Below, piece after piece: positions 51,777 through 60,814 of a stretch of DNA of 64,000 nucleotides. Position numbers and translations under genes: made by a program. This DNA comes from T1Sed10-7 sp040904745 (GTDB taxonomy: Bacteria; Actinomycetota; Nitriliruptoria; Nitriliruptorales; Nitriliruptoraceae): NCBI GenBank assembly GCA_040904745.1, contig JBBDSW010000183.1, positions 1-64,000 on the forward strand. The letters are read 5' to 3'. The first letter of the stretch is position 1. Every line of letters begins with the position of its first letter. Under the pieces are notes generated by a model that was not told where the DNA came from, did no database searches, and saw only the letters and a list, made by a program, of their open reading frames with translations.

Positions 51777-52913
51777 GTGAGCGACGTCACCCCCCTCTCC
51801 GAGCTCTTCGAGCGCGGCGCCTCCCGTGGCTACGTCCTGCTCTCGGAGCTGCAGGATCTGTTCGACCCGCTGACCCAACCCGACACCTGGGTGGAGGACA
51901 CGGCGCAGGGGGCTCGCGACCTCGGGATGCAGGTCCTCGACGACCTCGTGGAGGATGCCGACCGCCCCGAGGCCACCCCGCTGTCCGCCTCGTCGGACTC
52001 CGTACGCCAGTACCTCAACGAGATCGGCCGCACCGAGCTGCTCACCCCGGAGCTCGAGGTCGATCTGGCCAAGCGCTACCAGGCTGGGCTCGCCGCTCAC
52101 GTGCTGCTCGGCTCCGGTGGGCGCTTCACCCCGCGCCGCAAGGCCCAGCTCCGCATGGTCGCCCGGGGAGGGGAGCGGGCCAAGGACCACATGATCCGGG
52201 CGAACCTCCGGCTGGTCGTCTCCGTCGCGCGGAAGTTCCGGGGACGTGGCGTCGACCTGCTGTCGCTCATACAGGAGGGCAACCTCGGCCTGATCCGCGG
52301 TGTGGAGAAGTTCGACCACACGAAGGGCTACAAGTTCTCCACCTACGCGACCTGGTGGATCCGTCAGGCGCTGCAGCGGGGCCTCGCCAACACGGGCCGG
52401 ACGGTGCGGCTCCCGGTCCACGTCCACGAGTTGATGGGCAAGGTCCGCTACGCGGAGTTCGCGTTGCTGCAACAGCTCGGTCGGGAACCGTCGGAGCAGG
52501 AGATCGCGGCCGAGCTCGGCCTCCCGATCGAACGGCTGCGCGAGGTCAAGCTCGCCTCCCAGGACGTCGCCAGCCTCGACAAGCCGATCGGGGAGGACGG
52601 CGATGCGACGATGGGGGAGCTGGTCGCTGATGCCGATGCGATCGACCCGGAGTCCTCCGCGACGGCGGTGCTGGCCAAGCGGGAGGTGGAGCGCGCCCTG
52701 TCGGCGCTCACGGATCGCGAGCGCACGGTGCTCATGCTCCGCTACGGCCTGGTCGATGGCGAAGAGCACACCCTCGAGGACATCGGCGCGCAGTTCGGGC
52801 TCACCCGGGAGCGCATCCGGCAGATAGAGAAGAAGACGCTGACCAAGCTGCGCCACCCCTCGCGGGGCTTCCAGTTGCGCGGGTTGCTCGACAGCGTCGA
52901 CGCCCCCAGCTGA
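51777..52913 (+). CDS. Sigma-70 family factor, group-1-like (sigma 2 of three)
   Basis: 378 aa with the same order as its neighbours: region 1.1 (FERGASRGYVLLSELQDLF, LGMQVLDD), 1.2 (VRQYLNEIG), 2 (RLVVSVARKFRGRG, LIQEGNLG, YATWWIRQALQRG), 3 and 4 (LTRERIRQIEKKTLTKLRHPSR). Region 2.1 keeps the normal Ser. Q197 matches E. coli Q437 and Q200 stands at the T440 position, as in sigma 1. Region 4.2 contacts for the -35 box are kept. It overlaps the carboxypeptidase start by 1 nt (TGATG). Confidence 0.93.
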   Translation: MSDVTPLSELFERGASRGYVLLSELQDLFDPLTQPDTWVEDTAQGARDLGMQVLDDLVEDADRPEATPLSASSDSVRQYLNEIGRTELLTPELEVDLAKRYQAGLAAHVLLGSGGRFTPRRKAQLRMVARGGERAKDHMIRANLRLVVSVARKFRGRGVDLLSLIQEGNLGLIRGVEKFDHTKGYKFSTYATWWIRQALQRGLANTGRTVRLPVHVHELMGKVRYAEFALLQQLGREPSEQEIAAELGLPIERLREVKLASQDVASLDKPIGEDGDATMGELVADADAIDPESSATAVLAKREVERALSALTDRERTVLMLRYGLVDGEEHTLEDIGAQFGLTRERIRQIEKKTLTKLRHPSRGFQLRGLLDSVDAPS

Positions 52914-54553
52914 TGCCCCGCCACGGCCGGGACGGATCGATCCTGGTGGCCGGGCTCGTCGCGATCTCCCTGGCCGTCGGATGTTCCAGCCAGCCTCCAA
53001 CAACGCCCCGCGACGACGCTGCTCCGCCGCCCCGCGAGGTCGAACGGGAGGCAGAGCCGCCGGAGGGTTCGGGCGAGGAGCCGGAGCAAGACGAGCAGGA
53101 CCGCGCTGAGGTGGTGGATCGCTCCGCCGTGGCGACCCCGGGTCCGCCACCACCCTCCCGTGCGCGGATCGAAGCCGAGGCGCGGACGCTGCTGACCGGG
53201 CTCCTGGAGCGCGCTGAGGGCGAGCGCATCGTGGTACTCGTCGTCGATGAGGCCGGGCGCGAGGTCATCTCGCACGAGCCGGACGCCTCGGTCCTCCCCG
53301 CTTCGACGCTGAAGATCGTGACGGCGGCAGCCGCGTTGATCACGTACGGCCCCAGCGCCCGGTTCACGACCCGCATCGAGAGCACCGGACCGGTCGACGA
53401 TCGCGGCGTCGTCGCTGGGGACCTCGTCCTCGTCGGAGGTGGGGACCCCGTCCTCGCCACACCTGAGTTCGGACGATGGATCTACCCAGCGCGACCTCGG
53501 ACCCCGTTCGAGGATCTCGCCGATCAGCTGGTCGAGGCCGGGGTCACCCGTATCGACGGCGACGTCCTCGGGGTCGTCGACCGCTTCGAGGGGCCCACGA
53601 CCGCCACTGGATGGCCCGACCGCTACTTCTCCGATTTCGACGCGCGTCACGCCGACGGGCTGGCGGTGGACGCGGGCACGCGCACGATCGTCACCTACCC
53701 CGACGAGGAGGAGGAAGGGGGCAGCGAGGACGACGCACCGGGGGAGGGCGCACGTGCTCCCGCCGGGCCCTCGGACGAGGATGGGGAGCTGCGCGAGCCT
53801 CCGACCGTGAAGATCGAGCACACCGCCACCCCGGCCCAGCACGCCGTGGCCGAGCTGGTACGGCTCCTCGAGGAGCGTGACATCGAGGTCGCGGGGACCA
53901 CCGCGGTCCGCGAACCGGACCGTCCCCTGGTGGGTCGGCTCGCCGCCGTGTCGAGCCCCCCGCTCGAGGAGTTGTTGCGATTCGCGATGCAGCGCAGTGA
54001 CAACCAGATGGCCGATGCGCTGTTCCGGGCGGTCGGGCGCCACCGGACCGGGATCGGTTCGTTCGCCTCCGGCGAGGTGGCCCTGCGGCAGGTCCTGGCC
54101 TCCCTCGGGATCGAGCACGGGGCAGCGGCCTTCGCCGACGGATCCGGGTTGTCACGCGATGACCGGGTCACGGCACGGCTGTTGGTGGAGGTCGATCGGG
54201 CGATGCTCGGCAGCCGTCATGCTCCCACGTGGTCGTCGCTGATGGCCGAGATGGGACGATCAGGAACGCTGGAGAACCGGCTGCGGGGCACCGTGGCCGA
54301 GGGCCGCTTCCTCGGCAAGACCGGCACGCTGCGCGATGTCTCGGCGCTGACGGGGACCGTGCACGGCGACGGCCCTCGGCGCTACCACCTCGCCGTCATC
54401 GCGAACACGGACGGTCAGGCGAGGTGGTTGGCTCGGACGTTCGCGGACGAGCTGATCGTCCTGCTCGCGGCCGATCTGCAGGGCTGCGAGATCGGCCAGG
54501 ACCGCGATGGCGACGGCGCTCTGGGCCGCGATCCGATCGCGGTCGCCTGCTGA
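52913..54553 (+). CDS. dacB: D-alanyl-D-alanine carboxypeptidase/endopeptidase, PBP4 (S13) type
   Basis: 546-aa penicillin-binding protein acting on peptidoglycan stem peptides outside the cell. The N-terminal signal ends in lipobox A-V-G-C24, so it is probably a lipoprotein, followed by an acidic/proline linker (about 27-82). Active-site motifs: S131-TL-K134 in LPASTLKIV, S-D-N in MQRSDNQMAD, and K-T-G in FLGKTGTL. An acidic EEEEGGSEDD insertion lies in the middle domain. ATG 52913 overlaps the sigma 2 stop, so the two are translationally coupled. Confidence 0.9.
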   Translation: MPRHGRDGSILVAGLVAISLAVGCSSQPPTTPRDDAAPPPREVEREAEPPEGSGEEPEQDEQDRAEVVDRSAVATPGPPPPSRARIEAEARTLLTGLLERAEGERIVVLVVDEAGREVISHEPDASVLPASTLKIVTAAAALITYGPSARFTTRIESTGPVDDRGVVAGDLVLVGGGDPVLATPEFGRWIYPARPRTPFEDLADQLVEAGVTRIDGDVLGVVDRFEGPTTATGWPDRYFSDFDARHADGLAVDAGTRTIVTYPDEEEEGGSEDDAPGEGARAPAGPSDEDGELREPPTVKIEHTATPAQHAVAELVRLLEERDIEVAGTTAVREPDRPLVGRLAAVSSPPLEELLRFAMQRSDNQMADALFRAVGRHRTGIGSFASGEVALRQVLASLGIEHGAAAFADGSGLSRDDRVTARLLVEVDRAMLGSRHAPTWSSLMAEMGRSGTLENRLRGTVAEGRFLGKTGTLRDVSALTGTVHGDGPRRYHLAVIANTDGQARWLARTFADELIVLLAADLQGCEIGQDRDGDGALGRDPIAVAC

Positions 54554-54569
54554 TGCGGCGGCGTTTGGC

Positions 54570-55493
54570 TCAGATCCCCATCGCCGACGATGGTGCGGTC
54601 CGGGGGCCGTAGCGCGGTGGCCGCTGACCGGCGGCCCCGAGCAGCAGCACGACCCGGCCCCGTTGCCCCGCGTACGGAGCGAGCAGCGCACACATCCGCT
54701 CGTCGCTGCCACGCGGCTCACCGGCCAGGTTCCAGGACACGAGGTGCTTGACGTGGTGATCACCGACCTCGACAGCGTCCGGGTCACCTGCGGCGATGCG
54801 TGACAGCAGTGCTGCCGTCCACGGGCCGATCCCGGGGAGCGATCCCCAGCGTTGCTGGCGCTCCACGGACGGCAGCGCCAAGGCGGCATCCAGTGCTGGC
54901 ACCTGCCCGCACGCGCGGATGATGCGGGTGGCACGAGCGCGCTCGATGCCGAGGGCGTGGTAGGCGGTCTCTGGGAGCTCGGCGAGCGTCTTCGGATGCG
55001 GGGGCAGGAGCAGGTCGAAGGGGCCGGGGGCTGGGGTCCCGTATCGGCGGACGAGGCGGGTCCAGGACCTCCCGGCCTCCAGCGAGGTCACCCGCTGCGC
55101 GATGATCGTCGCCGCGAGCACATCCGCGACCGTGCCCGTCGCCACGAGTCTGAGGTCGGGGTGGCGGTGGTGTGCGCGGGCCACGGCCCTGTGCGCCGGA
55201 ACGAGGTCCTGGACCTCATCACGGGCGCCCAGCAGCCCAGGAGCGTGATCGAGCAGCCACGCGGCACCCGGGCCGTAGGCTCGCAGCGAGAACCGGTGTC
55301 CGTCGCCCCGTTCGCGCTCGACCACGATCGTCCCGTGGCCGGCGGGGGTATGCGAGGCCCGGGCGAGCCCGTCGCGCCGTATCCGGATGGTCGGATCATG
55401 GGCGGAGGAGATGAGCGGTCGCAGTGAGCGCAGCAGGTCGATCGGCCGGGTGAGGGCGATGCTGCCCCTCAGGCCACCGTCGCCGTGGCTCAT
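54570..55493 (-). CDS. AlkA-like DNA-3-methyladenine glycosylase
   Basis: 307-aa base-excision enzyme of the HhH-GPD superfamily. Hairpin LPGIGPWTA (219-227) is followed by the catalytic D245 in VGDHHV. An N-terminal AlkA-type domain precedes it. No Cys-rich Fe-S loop follows, as expected for AlkA and not for Nth/MutY. ATG 55493 overlaps the stop of the upstream MarR gene (ATGA), so expression is coupled to that regulator. Confidence 0.88.
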   Translation of the reverse strand: MSHGDGGLRGSIALTRPIDLLRSLRPLISSAHDPTIRIRRDGLARASHTPAGHGTIVVERERGDGHRFSLRAYGPGAAWLLDHAPGLLGARDEVQDLVPAHRAVARAHHRHPDLRLVATGTVADVLAATIIAQRVTSLEAGRSWTRLVRRYGTPAPGPFDLLLPPHPKTLAELPETAYHALGIERARATRIIRACGQVPALDAALALPSVERQQRWGSLPGIGPWTAALLSRIAAGDPDAVEVGDHHVKHLVSWNLAGEPRGSDERMCALLAPYAGQRGRVVLLLGAAGQRPPRYGPRTAPSSAMGI

Positions 55494-55987
55494 GCGCTCT
55501 CGTCGCGTTCCAGTTCGGCCAGCACCCGGCGCAGTCCCTCCTCCAGCGACGAATGGGTGTCCTCATCGAGCACCGTGAACATGCCGCTGAGCTGTGCGGT
55601 GTAGGCATCCATGACGGCATCCACCGTCTCACGGCCCGTCTCGGTCAGCTGCACCCGGACCTGCCGTCGATCCTGCTCGGCGCGGGACCGCCGCACGTGG
55701 CCGAGCTCCTCGAGGTGGTCGAGGCGGTGGGTCATCGCCGCAGAGGAGAGCAGCAGCTCCCGATAGAGCTCCGTGGGCGTGAGCGTGTGCGGTGGGCCGA
55801 CACGTCTGAGGGCCGCCAGGACGTTCGTCTCGCCGATGCTGAGTCCGTGGTGGCTGACCACCAGTTCGGTGCGGCGGTCCAGGAACCGTTGGAGCCGGAT
55901 CACGCGGGCCGAGAGGCGCAGCCCCCGGACATCCAGCTCCGGACGTTCGCGTGCCCACTGGGCGAGGAGATGATCGACATGGTCCAT
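55490..55987 (-). CDS. MarR-family regulator
   Basis: 165 aa with the winged-helix core: LSIGETNVLAALRR, TPTELYRELLLSSAAMTHRLDHLEELGHV as helix-turn-helix, RRSRAEQDRRQVRVQLTETGRETVD as wing. The DRRQVRV wing is typical. The neighbouring glycosylase gene suggests control of alkylation repair or of its own operon. ATG 55987 is followed by MDHVDHLL. Confidence 0.87.
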   Translation of the reverse strand: MDHVDHLLAQWARERPELDVRGLRLSARVIRLQRFLDRRTELVVSHHGLSIGETNVLAALRRVGPPHTLTPTELYRELLLSSAAMTHRLDHLEELGHVRRSRAEQDRRQVRVQLTETGRETVDAVMDAYTAQLSGMFTVLDEDTHSSLEEGLRRVLAELERDESA

Positions 55988-56045
55988 GGTGGCCGAAGGC
56001 TAGCTCTCCTCCTGACGCCACCGTGGCGGGTGGCGGAGACCTCGC

Positions 56046-57047
56046 TCAGAAGAGGGATCCCTGCTCGCCCTCGCTGGCCGCGGCCGCACGCAGCGCTCGA
56101 GCACGCGGGGGCTCGTCCCGATGCGGTCCGTCCGTCCGAGCAGCGTCGTGGGCGGGGTGGGGTGCGCTCGGCGGTGGGGGTGGCGCTGCCAGCGCCCGAG
56201 CGAAACGCCGTGCTGCAGCCCCGAGACCGAGCGGTTCCAGGGTGTCGCCGACACGGTCCGGGTCGACGATCGCACCCGTGAGTTCGTCCACACGCACGTC
56301 GAGGTGGGGGACCGGTGCCATCAGGAGCAGGTTACGTTCGACCCGCGCCCGTGCCTCCCGGAGCGACGCCTCGATCCGGGGAGGAAGGTCGGACAATGCG
56401 TCGTAGAGGGCCGAGACGCTGCCGTGCTCCCGCAGCAGGCGGGCCGCGGTCTTCGCACCGATGCCGTGCGCTCCGCGCAAGCCGTCCGAGTCGTCGCCTC
56501 GGAGTGCGGCGAGCTCCACGTAGCTGGCCGGATCCACGCCGTAGGTCGCCCGCACCCGTGCCTCGTCCTCGACGACGAGGTCCGCGAACCGCGCCCGCGG
56601 GCGGAGCAGGCGGACCCGGGGACCCACCAGGGCGGTGAGATCACGGTCCGAGCTGAGCAGGTCGCAGCGCCAGCCGAGCCGTGAACAGGTGTCACTGGTC
56701 GCCGCCAGCACGTCATCGGCCTCGGCACCCTCATGCTCGAGCACGTGGAAGCCGCAGGAGTGCAGGTGCCCCCGCAGGGCGTGCAACGCAGCGGTCAGGG
56801 CCGGGGGCGTCGGCGGGCGGTTCGCCTTGTACTCCGGTGCGAGTTCCTTGCGACGGTTGACCGGGTGGTCGAACCCGACGAGGACCGCGTCGTAGGGCCC
56901 ATGCACCCAGGCCGATGCCAACATCGAGATCAGCGCCCCGGTGACCAGTGGCCGGTCATCTCCCGGTTCGGCATCCTGGACCGAGTGGTACGCGCGGTGA
57001 CCGAGTGAGTTGCCGTCCACGGCCAGGACGGCTCGGAGCGTTGGCAC
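56046..57047 (-). CDS. 5'-3' exonuclease (PolI N-terminal-domain type)
   Basis: 333-aa flap/5' exonuclease homologous to the N-terminal domain of DNA polymerase I, without the polymerase part. Metal ligands are visible in AVDGNSLGHRAY, EHEGAEADDVLA, LLSSDRDLTALV and GDDSDGL, and the helix-hairpin-helix is GAHGIGAKTAARLL. A Pro/Ala-rich tail ends in QGSLF, which fits the beta-clamp binding consensus. It may remove RNA primers or process flaps at the replication fork. GTG 57047 follows GAGGAGGG at about 7 nt. Confidence 0.9.
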   Translation of the reverse strand: MPTLRAVLAVDGNSLGHRAYHSVQDAEPGDDRPLVTGALISMLASAWVHGPYDAVLVGFDHPVNRRKELAPEYKANRPPTPPALTAALHALRGHLHSCGFHVLEHEGAEADDVLAATSDTCSRLGWRCDLLSSDRDLTALVGPRVRLLRPRARFADLVVEDEARVRATYGVDPASYVELAALRGDDSDGLRGAHGIGAKTAARLLREHGSVSALYDALSDLPPRIEASLREARARVERNLLLMAPVPHLDVRVDELTGAIVDPDRVGDTLEPLGLGAAARRFARALAAPPPPPSAPHPAHDAARTDGPHRDEPPRARALRAAAASEGEQGSLF

Positions 57048-57125
57048 GGGTGGTCCCTCCTCGTCCCACGGGCCTCCTGGCCGACCCTATCCGGACCCGG
57101 CCCGTGGACGGGTCGGGACGGCCGG

Positions 57126-57131
57126 TAGCCT
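57126..57131 (+). promoter_or_regulatory. Putative -10 (TAGCCT) of the SDR/hypothetical operon
   Basis: TAGCCT lies 51 nt before GTG 57183, in the divergent region with the exonuclease gene. Confidence 0.3.
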
Positions 57132-57182
57132 CCCGGCGGAGCGTCCCAGGGGGCACCCCGGACGCCGCCAGCAGGAAGGGAC

Positions 57183-57971
57183 GTGACCGTGACAGGACGT
57201 ATCCGACGGGCGCTGGTCACGGGCGCATCGGCCGGGATCGGCGAGCGCTTCGCGCACCACCTCGCGGATCGCGGCGTCGAACTCGTCCTCGTCGCTCGGC
57301 GCCGGGATCGCCTCGAGGCGCTCGCCGCCACGCTGCCCGTCGCCGTCGAGGTGGTCACGGCCGACCTCGCGGATGCGGAGGACCTCGCGACGGTCTGCGC
57401 CCGCGCCGGTGACCGGGATCGGCCCGTGGATCTGGTGATCAACAACGCCGGGGTCGGCGCCTACGGCCCCGTCGCCGAGCAGGACGAGGCGACGCTCACG
57501 CGCCTCGTGGATGTCAACGTGACGGCCGTCGTGCAGGTGACCCGAGCCGCGCTGCCGCAGCTCCTCGAACGGGATCTGGGGGGGATCATCAACGTCGGAT
57601 CAACGGCCGGCTACCGTCCCGGTCCCTTCAGCGCCGCCTACGGCGGCAGCAAGGCGTTCGTCCGCTCCTTCACCGAAGCGGTGTACGAGGAGGTTCGGAA
57701 CCGCGGCGTGCACGTGCTCCTGCTCTCACCCGGTTTCACGGCGACCGAGTTCCAGGTGGCCGCGGGGGCGGATGAGGATGCGGTTCCCGCGCGACTGGCT
57801 GGGAGCGCCGACACGGTCGTCCACGCCGCGCTCGCGGCGTTCGCCGCCGGGAGGGCCGTGTGCCTTCCGACCCCCGTGGACCGCGTGCTGGCCTACGGAT
57901 CGGAGCTCTTCCCCGGGCCGCTGCCGCGGCGGATCAGCGGCTTCCTCCACCGCCGGCTCGCATCCCGATGA
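57183..57971 (+). CDS. SDR-family oxidoreductase (ketoacyl-reductase-like)
   Basis: 262 aa: TGASAGIGERFA loop, ARRRDRLEALA (NADP-type), NNAGVGAYG, the catalytic Ser in NVGSTAGYRPGPF and Y-G-G-S-K as Tyr-Lys. PGFTATEFQ marks the YqjQ/DltE-like branch. The substrate is unknown. GTG 57183 or GTG 57189 follows GGAAGGGAC. It is coupled to the next gene by an ATGA overlap. Confidence 0.88.
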   Translation: MTVTGRIRRALVTGASAGIGERFAHHLADRGVELVLVARRRDRLEALAATLPVAVEVVTADLADAEDLATVCARAGDRDRPVDLVINNAGVGAYGPVAEQDEATLTRLVDVNVTAVVQVTRAALPQLLERDLGGIINVGSTAGYRPGPFSAAYGGSKAFVRSFTEAVYEEVRNRGVHVLLLSPGFTATEFQVAAGADEDAVPARLAGSADTVVHAALAAFAAGRAVCLPTPVDRVLAYGSELFPGPLPRRISGFLHRRLASR

Positions 57972-58432
57972 CGACCGGGGATCCGAAGGAGGACGTGGTG
58001 GCCCTCAGGACGTTGGTCGTCGGGGGTCTGCCCCTCCTGGTCGCTTCGGTGTCGGAGTCGGGGCGTGGCCCGCGACTGCGACAGGCCCTGAGCGACGCGG
58101 GGCTGGTCGCGTTGCCGGCGTTCCTCGGCCACGAGCTGCCGCGCGGTGCACGGGTCGGCTTCCAGCTCGATCGCGTCGGGTTGCAGCTGGTCGACGAGCG
58201 GGAGAACGCGCTCCTACGCGCCCCCCGCAACGGTCTCGACCAGGGATGGTTGGAGGCCGCCGGCCGGCTGAAGGGCACGATGCTGGTGTTGCTCAGCGGG
58301 AGTCACCCCGACCCGGACCTGGACCCGCGCGCGCTCGTGGAGACCGTGGAGCAGCGGGCGGCTCAGGGTCAGGCGCGCGGGGCGATCGTGGGCGTCGTCG
58401 ACGACCGGATGAGCCTGCCGATGGTGTTCTGA
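57968..58432 (+). CDS. Hypothetical protein coupled to the SDR
   Basis: 154 residues, not recognised. The protein looks soluble, alternating hydrophobic strands and helices: TLVVGGLPLLVASVSESG, VALPAFLGHELPRGARVGFQLD, GTMLVLLSGSHPDPDLD, GAIVGVVDDRMSLPMVF. No membrane helix and no obvious catalytic motif. ATG 57968 overlaps the SDR stop by 4 nt. Its last 140 nt overlap the convergent transporter on the other strand. Confidence 0.6.
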   Translation: MTTGDPKEDVVALRTLVVGGLPLLVASVSESGRGPRLRQALSDAGLVALPAFLGHELPRGARVGFQLDRVGLQLVDERENALLRAPRNGLDQGWLEAAGRLKGTMLVLLSGSHPDPDLDPRALVETVEQRAAQGQARGAIVGVVDDRMSLPMVF

Positions 58433-59396
58433 TGGTCGGATCAGGAGCAGCCGCGCCGCTGGCTCGGATCACGACCAGCACGCCCAGCAGTACCAGCGGG
58501 GCGCCGATCGCGAACAGCGGCGCAGGAAGCTCTCCCAGGAGGAACCAGGCGAGCAGGCCGGCCCCCACCGGTTCGGCCAGGATCACGATCGAAACCGTGG
58601 TCGCCGCCAACGTCGAGAGCAGGTGGTTGAACACCGTGTGCCCCAGGAGCTGCGGTCCGATGATGATCCCGGCGATCGCCGCCCAGGTCCCCGCGCTGAA
58701 GCCGGTCAACGGAACGCCCGCCACCAGGCAGACGGGGAGGAGCACGATCCCGGCCCAGCCGTAGACGGTGGCCGCATAGGTACTGGTGGCGGTGTCGCGT
58801 CGCGCAGAACGACCGAGCAGCAGGTAGGCCGTCGCGCCGATCGCCGCGCCGAGCGCCATGCCGTCCCCGATGAGGGCCCCCGAGCCGAGCGCCTCCGCCC
58901 CCGCGTCGGCGATCCCGATGACGGCTGCTCCGGCGATCGTGACGACCATCCCCAGCCAGGCGCGGCGGGTCGTCCGTTCACCCAGCAGCCACCACCCCCC
59001 GAGCGCCACGAACAACGGCGACATGGTGGTCAACGTGACCGCAGACGCCACGGTGGTGAGCGTGAGCGCACCCTGGAACAGGACGAAGTGGGCCGCCAGC
59101 GCGAGTCCGGCTGCCGCGAGGTGGAGGTGCCGGCGCCGGGAGAGCCCCCGGCCGCTCCGGCGCCGGTGACGCCAGGCGGCCGGTGCCAGGGCCAGCGATC
59201 CGACGGAGGTCCGCCAGAAGGCGATGGCCAACGCCGATGCGGCTCCGTCGCCGGACCGCACCAACCCCGCCTCATCACCCATCGCGAACCGCGCGAGGAT
59301 GGCCGAGGTGGAGACCGCGATGACCCCGACGACGATGGCAGCGAGGATCGTCGCACGCGGAAGCGGTGGTGTGGGCGGCATGGGCTCGGCGGACAC
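58293..59396 (-). CDS. EamA/DMT-family transporter
   Basis: About 367 residues with ten helices: ILAAIVVGVIAVSTSAILARFAMGD at the N-terminus, FWRTSVGSLALAP, LTTMSPLFVALGGWWLLGERTTRRAW in repeat 1 and IVILAEPVGAGLLAWFLLGELPAPLF in repeat 2. The last ~55 residues (SSGRRRRPRSP onward) are a basic, proline-rich tail that runs antisense into the hypothetical gene and may be artefactual. GTG 59396 has GAGG upstream; ATG 59381 is the alternative. Confidence 0.82.
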   Translation of the reverse strand: MSAEPMPPTPPLPRATILAAIVVGVIAVSTSAILARFAMGDEAGLVRSGDGAASALAIAFWRTSVGSLALAPAAWRHRRRSGRGLSRRRHLHLAAAGLALAAHFVLFQGALTLTTVASAVTLTTMSPLFVALGGWWLLGERTTRRAWLGMVVTIAGAAVIGIADAGAEALGSGALIGDGMALGAAIGATAYLLLGRSARRDTATSTYAATVYGWAGIVLLPVCLVAGVPLTGFSAGTWAAIAGIIIGPQLLGHTVFNHLLSTLAATTVSIVILAEPVGAGLLAWFLLGELPAPLFAIGAPLVLLGVLVVIRASGAAAPDPTIRTPSAGSSGRRRRPRSPRAPDPEPPAAPRSPRARAGPGPGRGDSR

Positions 59397-59476
59397 CTGC
59401 GACCTCGGCTCCTCGGAAGGCTCGAGGACCGTACCCTCCGCGCCGATCCCGGCTGGACGGGGCCCGTCCGCTCGCC

Positions 59477-60748
59477 TCAGGCGCCGAGGCGCTCGAAACG
59501 CTCGATGACCCGGGTGACGTAGAGCTGGGTCTCCACGATGTCCGGGATGCCCCCGGCACGGCGCACGCGGGATGGCCCGGCGTTGTAGGCAGCCAGCGCG
59601 AGGTCGACGCGCCCGAAGGTCTCCAGTTGCCCCCGCAGATAGCGCGCCCCGCCATCGAGGTTGGCGAGTGGATCGCGTGGATCGACACGGAGCCCACGGG
59701 CCGTGTCGGGCATCAGCTGTGCGAGGCCGAGCGCTCCGGCGTGTGACACGGCATCGGCGCGGAAGTTCGACTCGGTCCACACCAGGGCGGCCAGGAGGCG
59801 TGGATCGATGCCGTTCCGCCGGGCGATGGCGTCGATGGCGGCCCCCCAACGCGCACCGTCGCCGGGGAGCCCGGCCGCCCAGGTCGGGGCCGGGCCGAAC
59901 GGATCCAGGTCGACCTGGATCGGGATGAGCACCCGGGTGGCTGCCAGCTCGAGGCGGGCGACCCGATCCTCGAGATCCTGGACCAGGACGGCGCGTGCGG
60001 TGACGTCACCCTCCAGCGAGTCCAGCACGGCTCGGCGCTCGGCACGCGTGGCGGCGACGCGTTCGATCGTCGTGGCGGCACGCTCGACGAGCGCCCCCAC
60101 GCGGTCCGCCTCGGCGTCGGCCTCGCGCTCGGCCGTCGCGGCGGTGGCACGGAGCTCGTCGGTCTCGGCGCGGAGTTCCGCGGTCTCCCGGATCTGCGAC
60201 GCGTCGACGTCGACACGCGCGCGGTCGTCGGCGACCAGCCGCGAGACCGTCTCCATCGTGACGGTGACCTCGTGCCAGTCGTCGGCGCCGGTCACCCCGC
60301 GGACGAGCACCTCGCGGTGCAGGACTGCACCGTGCTTGAACGCATGCACGGCCCGCGCGGCGAGCCGATCACGGCCGGTGGACCAGTCCGCGAGCGATGC
60401 GTCCAACTCGGCGTCGACGGTGGCGACGTCAGCCCGTGCGGCATCGGCTCGTGCCCGCGCCTGTGCGAGCGTCGTACGAGCAGCGTCGAGCTCCTCCTCG
60501 AGCCCGGCCAGCACCGTGGTCTCCTCGGCGAGCTGGACGTCCAGGGCGGCGACCTCGTCGCTCGTCCGCCTGAGGCTCGTACGCAGCTCCTCGAGCGTGC
60601 GTGCCTCCTGGTCGAGCTCGGCCCGGGTCCTGGCCAGATCCTCGGTCGCGCCCGCCGGCCCCGGGGTCACCATGTCCGGGACGAGGGCGCCGACGACCAG
60701 GGCCGCCACGAGCAGGGTGGAGCCCACGACGTGCCAGGTCCATCGCAT
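59477..60748 (-). CDS. Lytic transglycosylase with long coiled-coil domain
   Basis: 423 aa. A signal/anchor helix (MRWTWHVVGSTLLVAALVVG) is followed by about 220 residues of Ala/Glu/Arg heptads forming a coiled coil, then a C-terminal SLT domain with the catalytic Glu in VWTESNFRADAVSHAGALGLAQLMP and AAYNAGPSRV. It cleaves peptidoglycan glycans. The coiled coil is like those of hydrolase activators and RipA/CwlO-type enzymes. ATG 60748 fits the signal better than ATG 60793. It lies downstream of sigma 3. Confidence 0.87.
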   Translation of the reverse strand: MRWTWHVVGSTLLVAALVVGALVPDMVTPGPAGATEDLARTRAELDQEARTLEELRTSLRRTSDEVAALDVQLAEETTVLAGLEEELDAARTTLAQARARADAARADVATVDAELDASLADWSTGRDRLAARAVHAFKHGAVLHREVLVRGVTGADDWHEVTVTMETVSRLVADDRARVDVDASQIRETAELRAETDELRATAATAEREADAEADRVGALVERAATTIERVAATRAERRAVLDSLEGDVTARAVLVQDLEDRVARLELAATRVLIPIQVDLDPFGPAPTWAAGLPGDGARWGAAIDAIARRNGIDPRLLAALVWTESNFRADAVSHAGALGLAQLMPDTARGLRVDPRDPLANLDGGARYLRGQLETFGRVDLALAAYNAGPSRVRRAGGIPDIVETQLYVTRVIERFERLGA

Positions 60749-60814
60749 CTGCCCGCGCTCCGCTCCGGGCCGTTCGGCCCGCACCCGCAGCATCGGCAGC
60801 TTGGACCGGAGACT

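Noticed and set aside
51597..53153. Minus-strand 518-codon frame opposite the second sigma gene
   Set aside because: Sigma regions 1.1-4 lie on the plus strand; the minus frame is shadow sequence.
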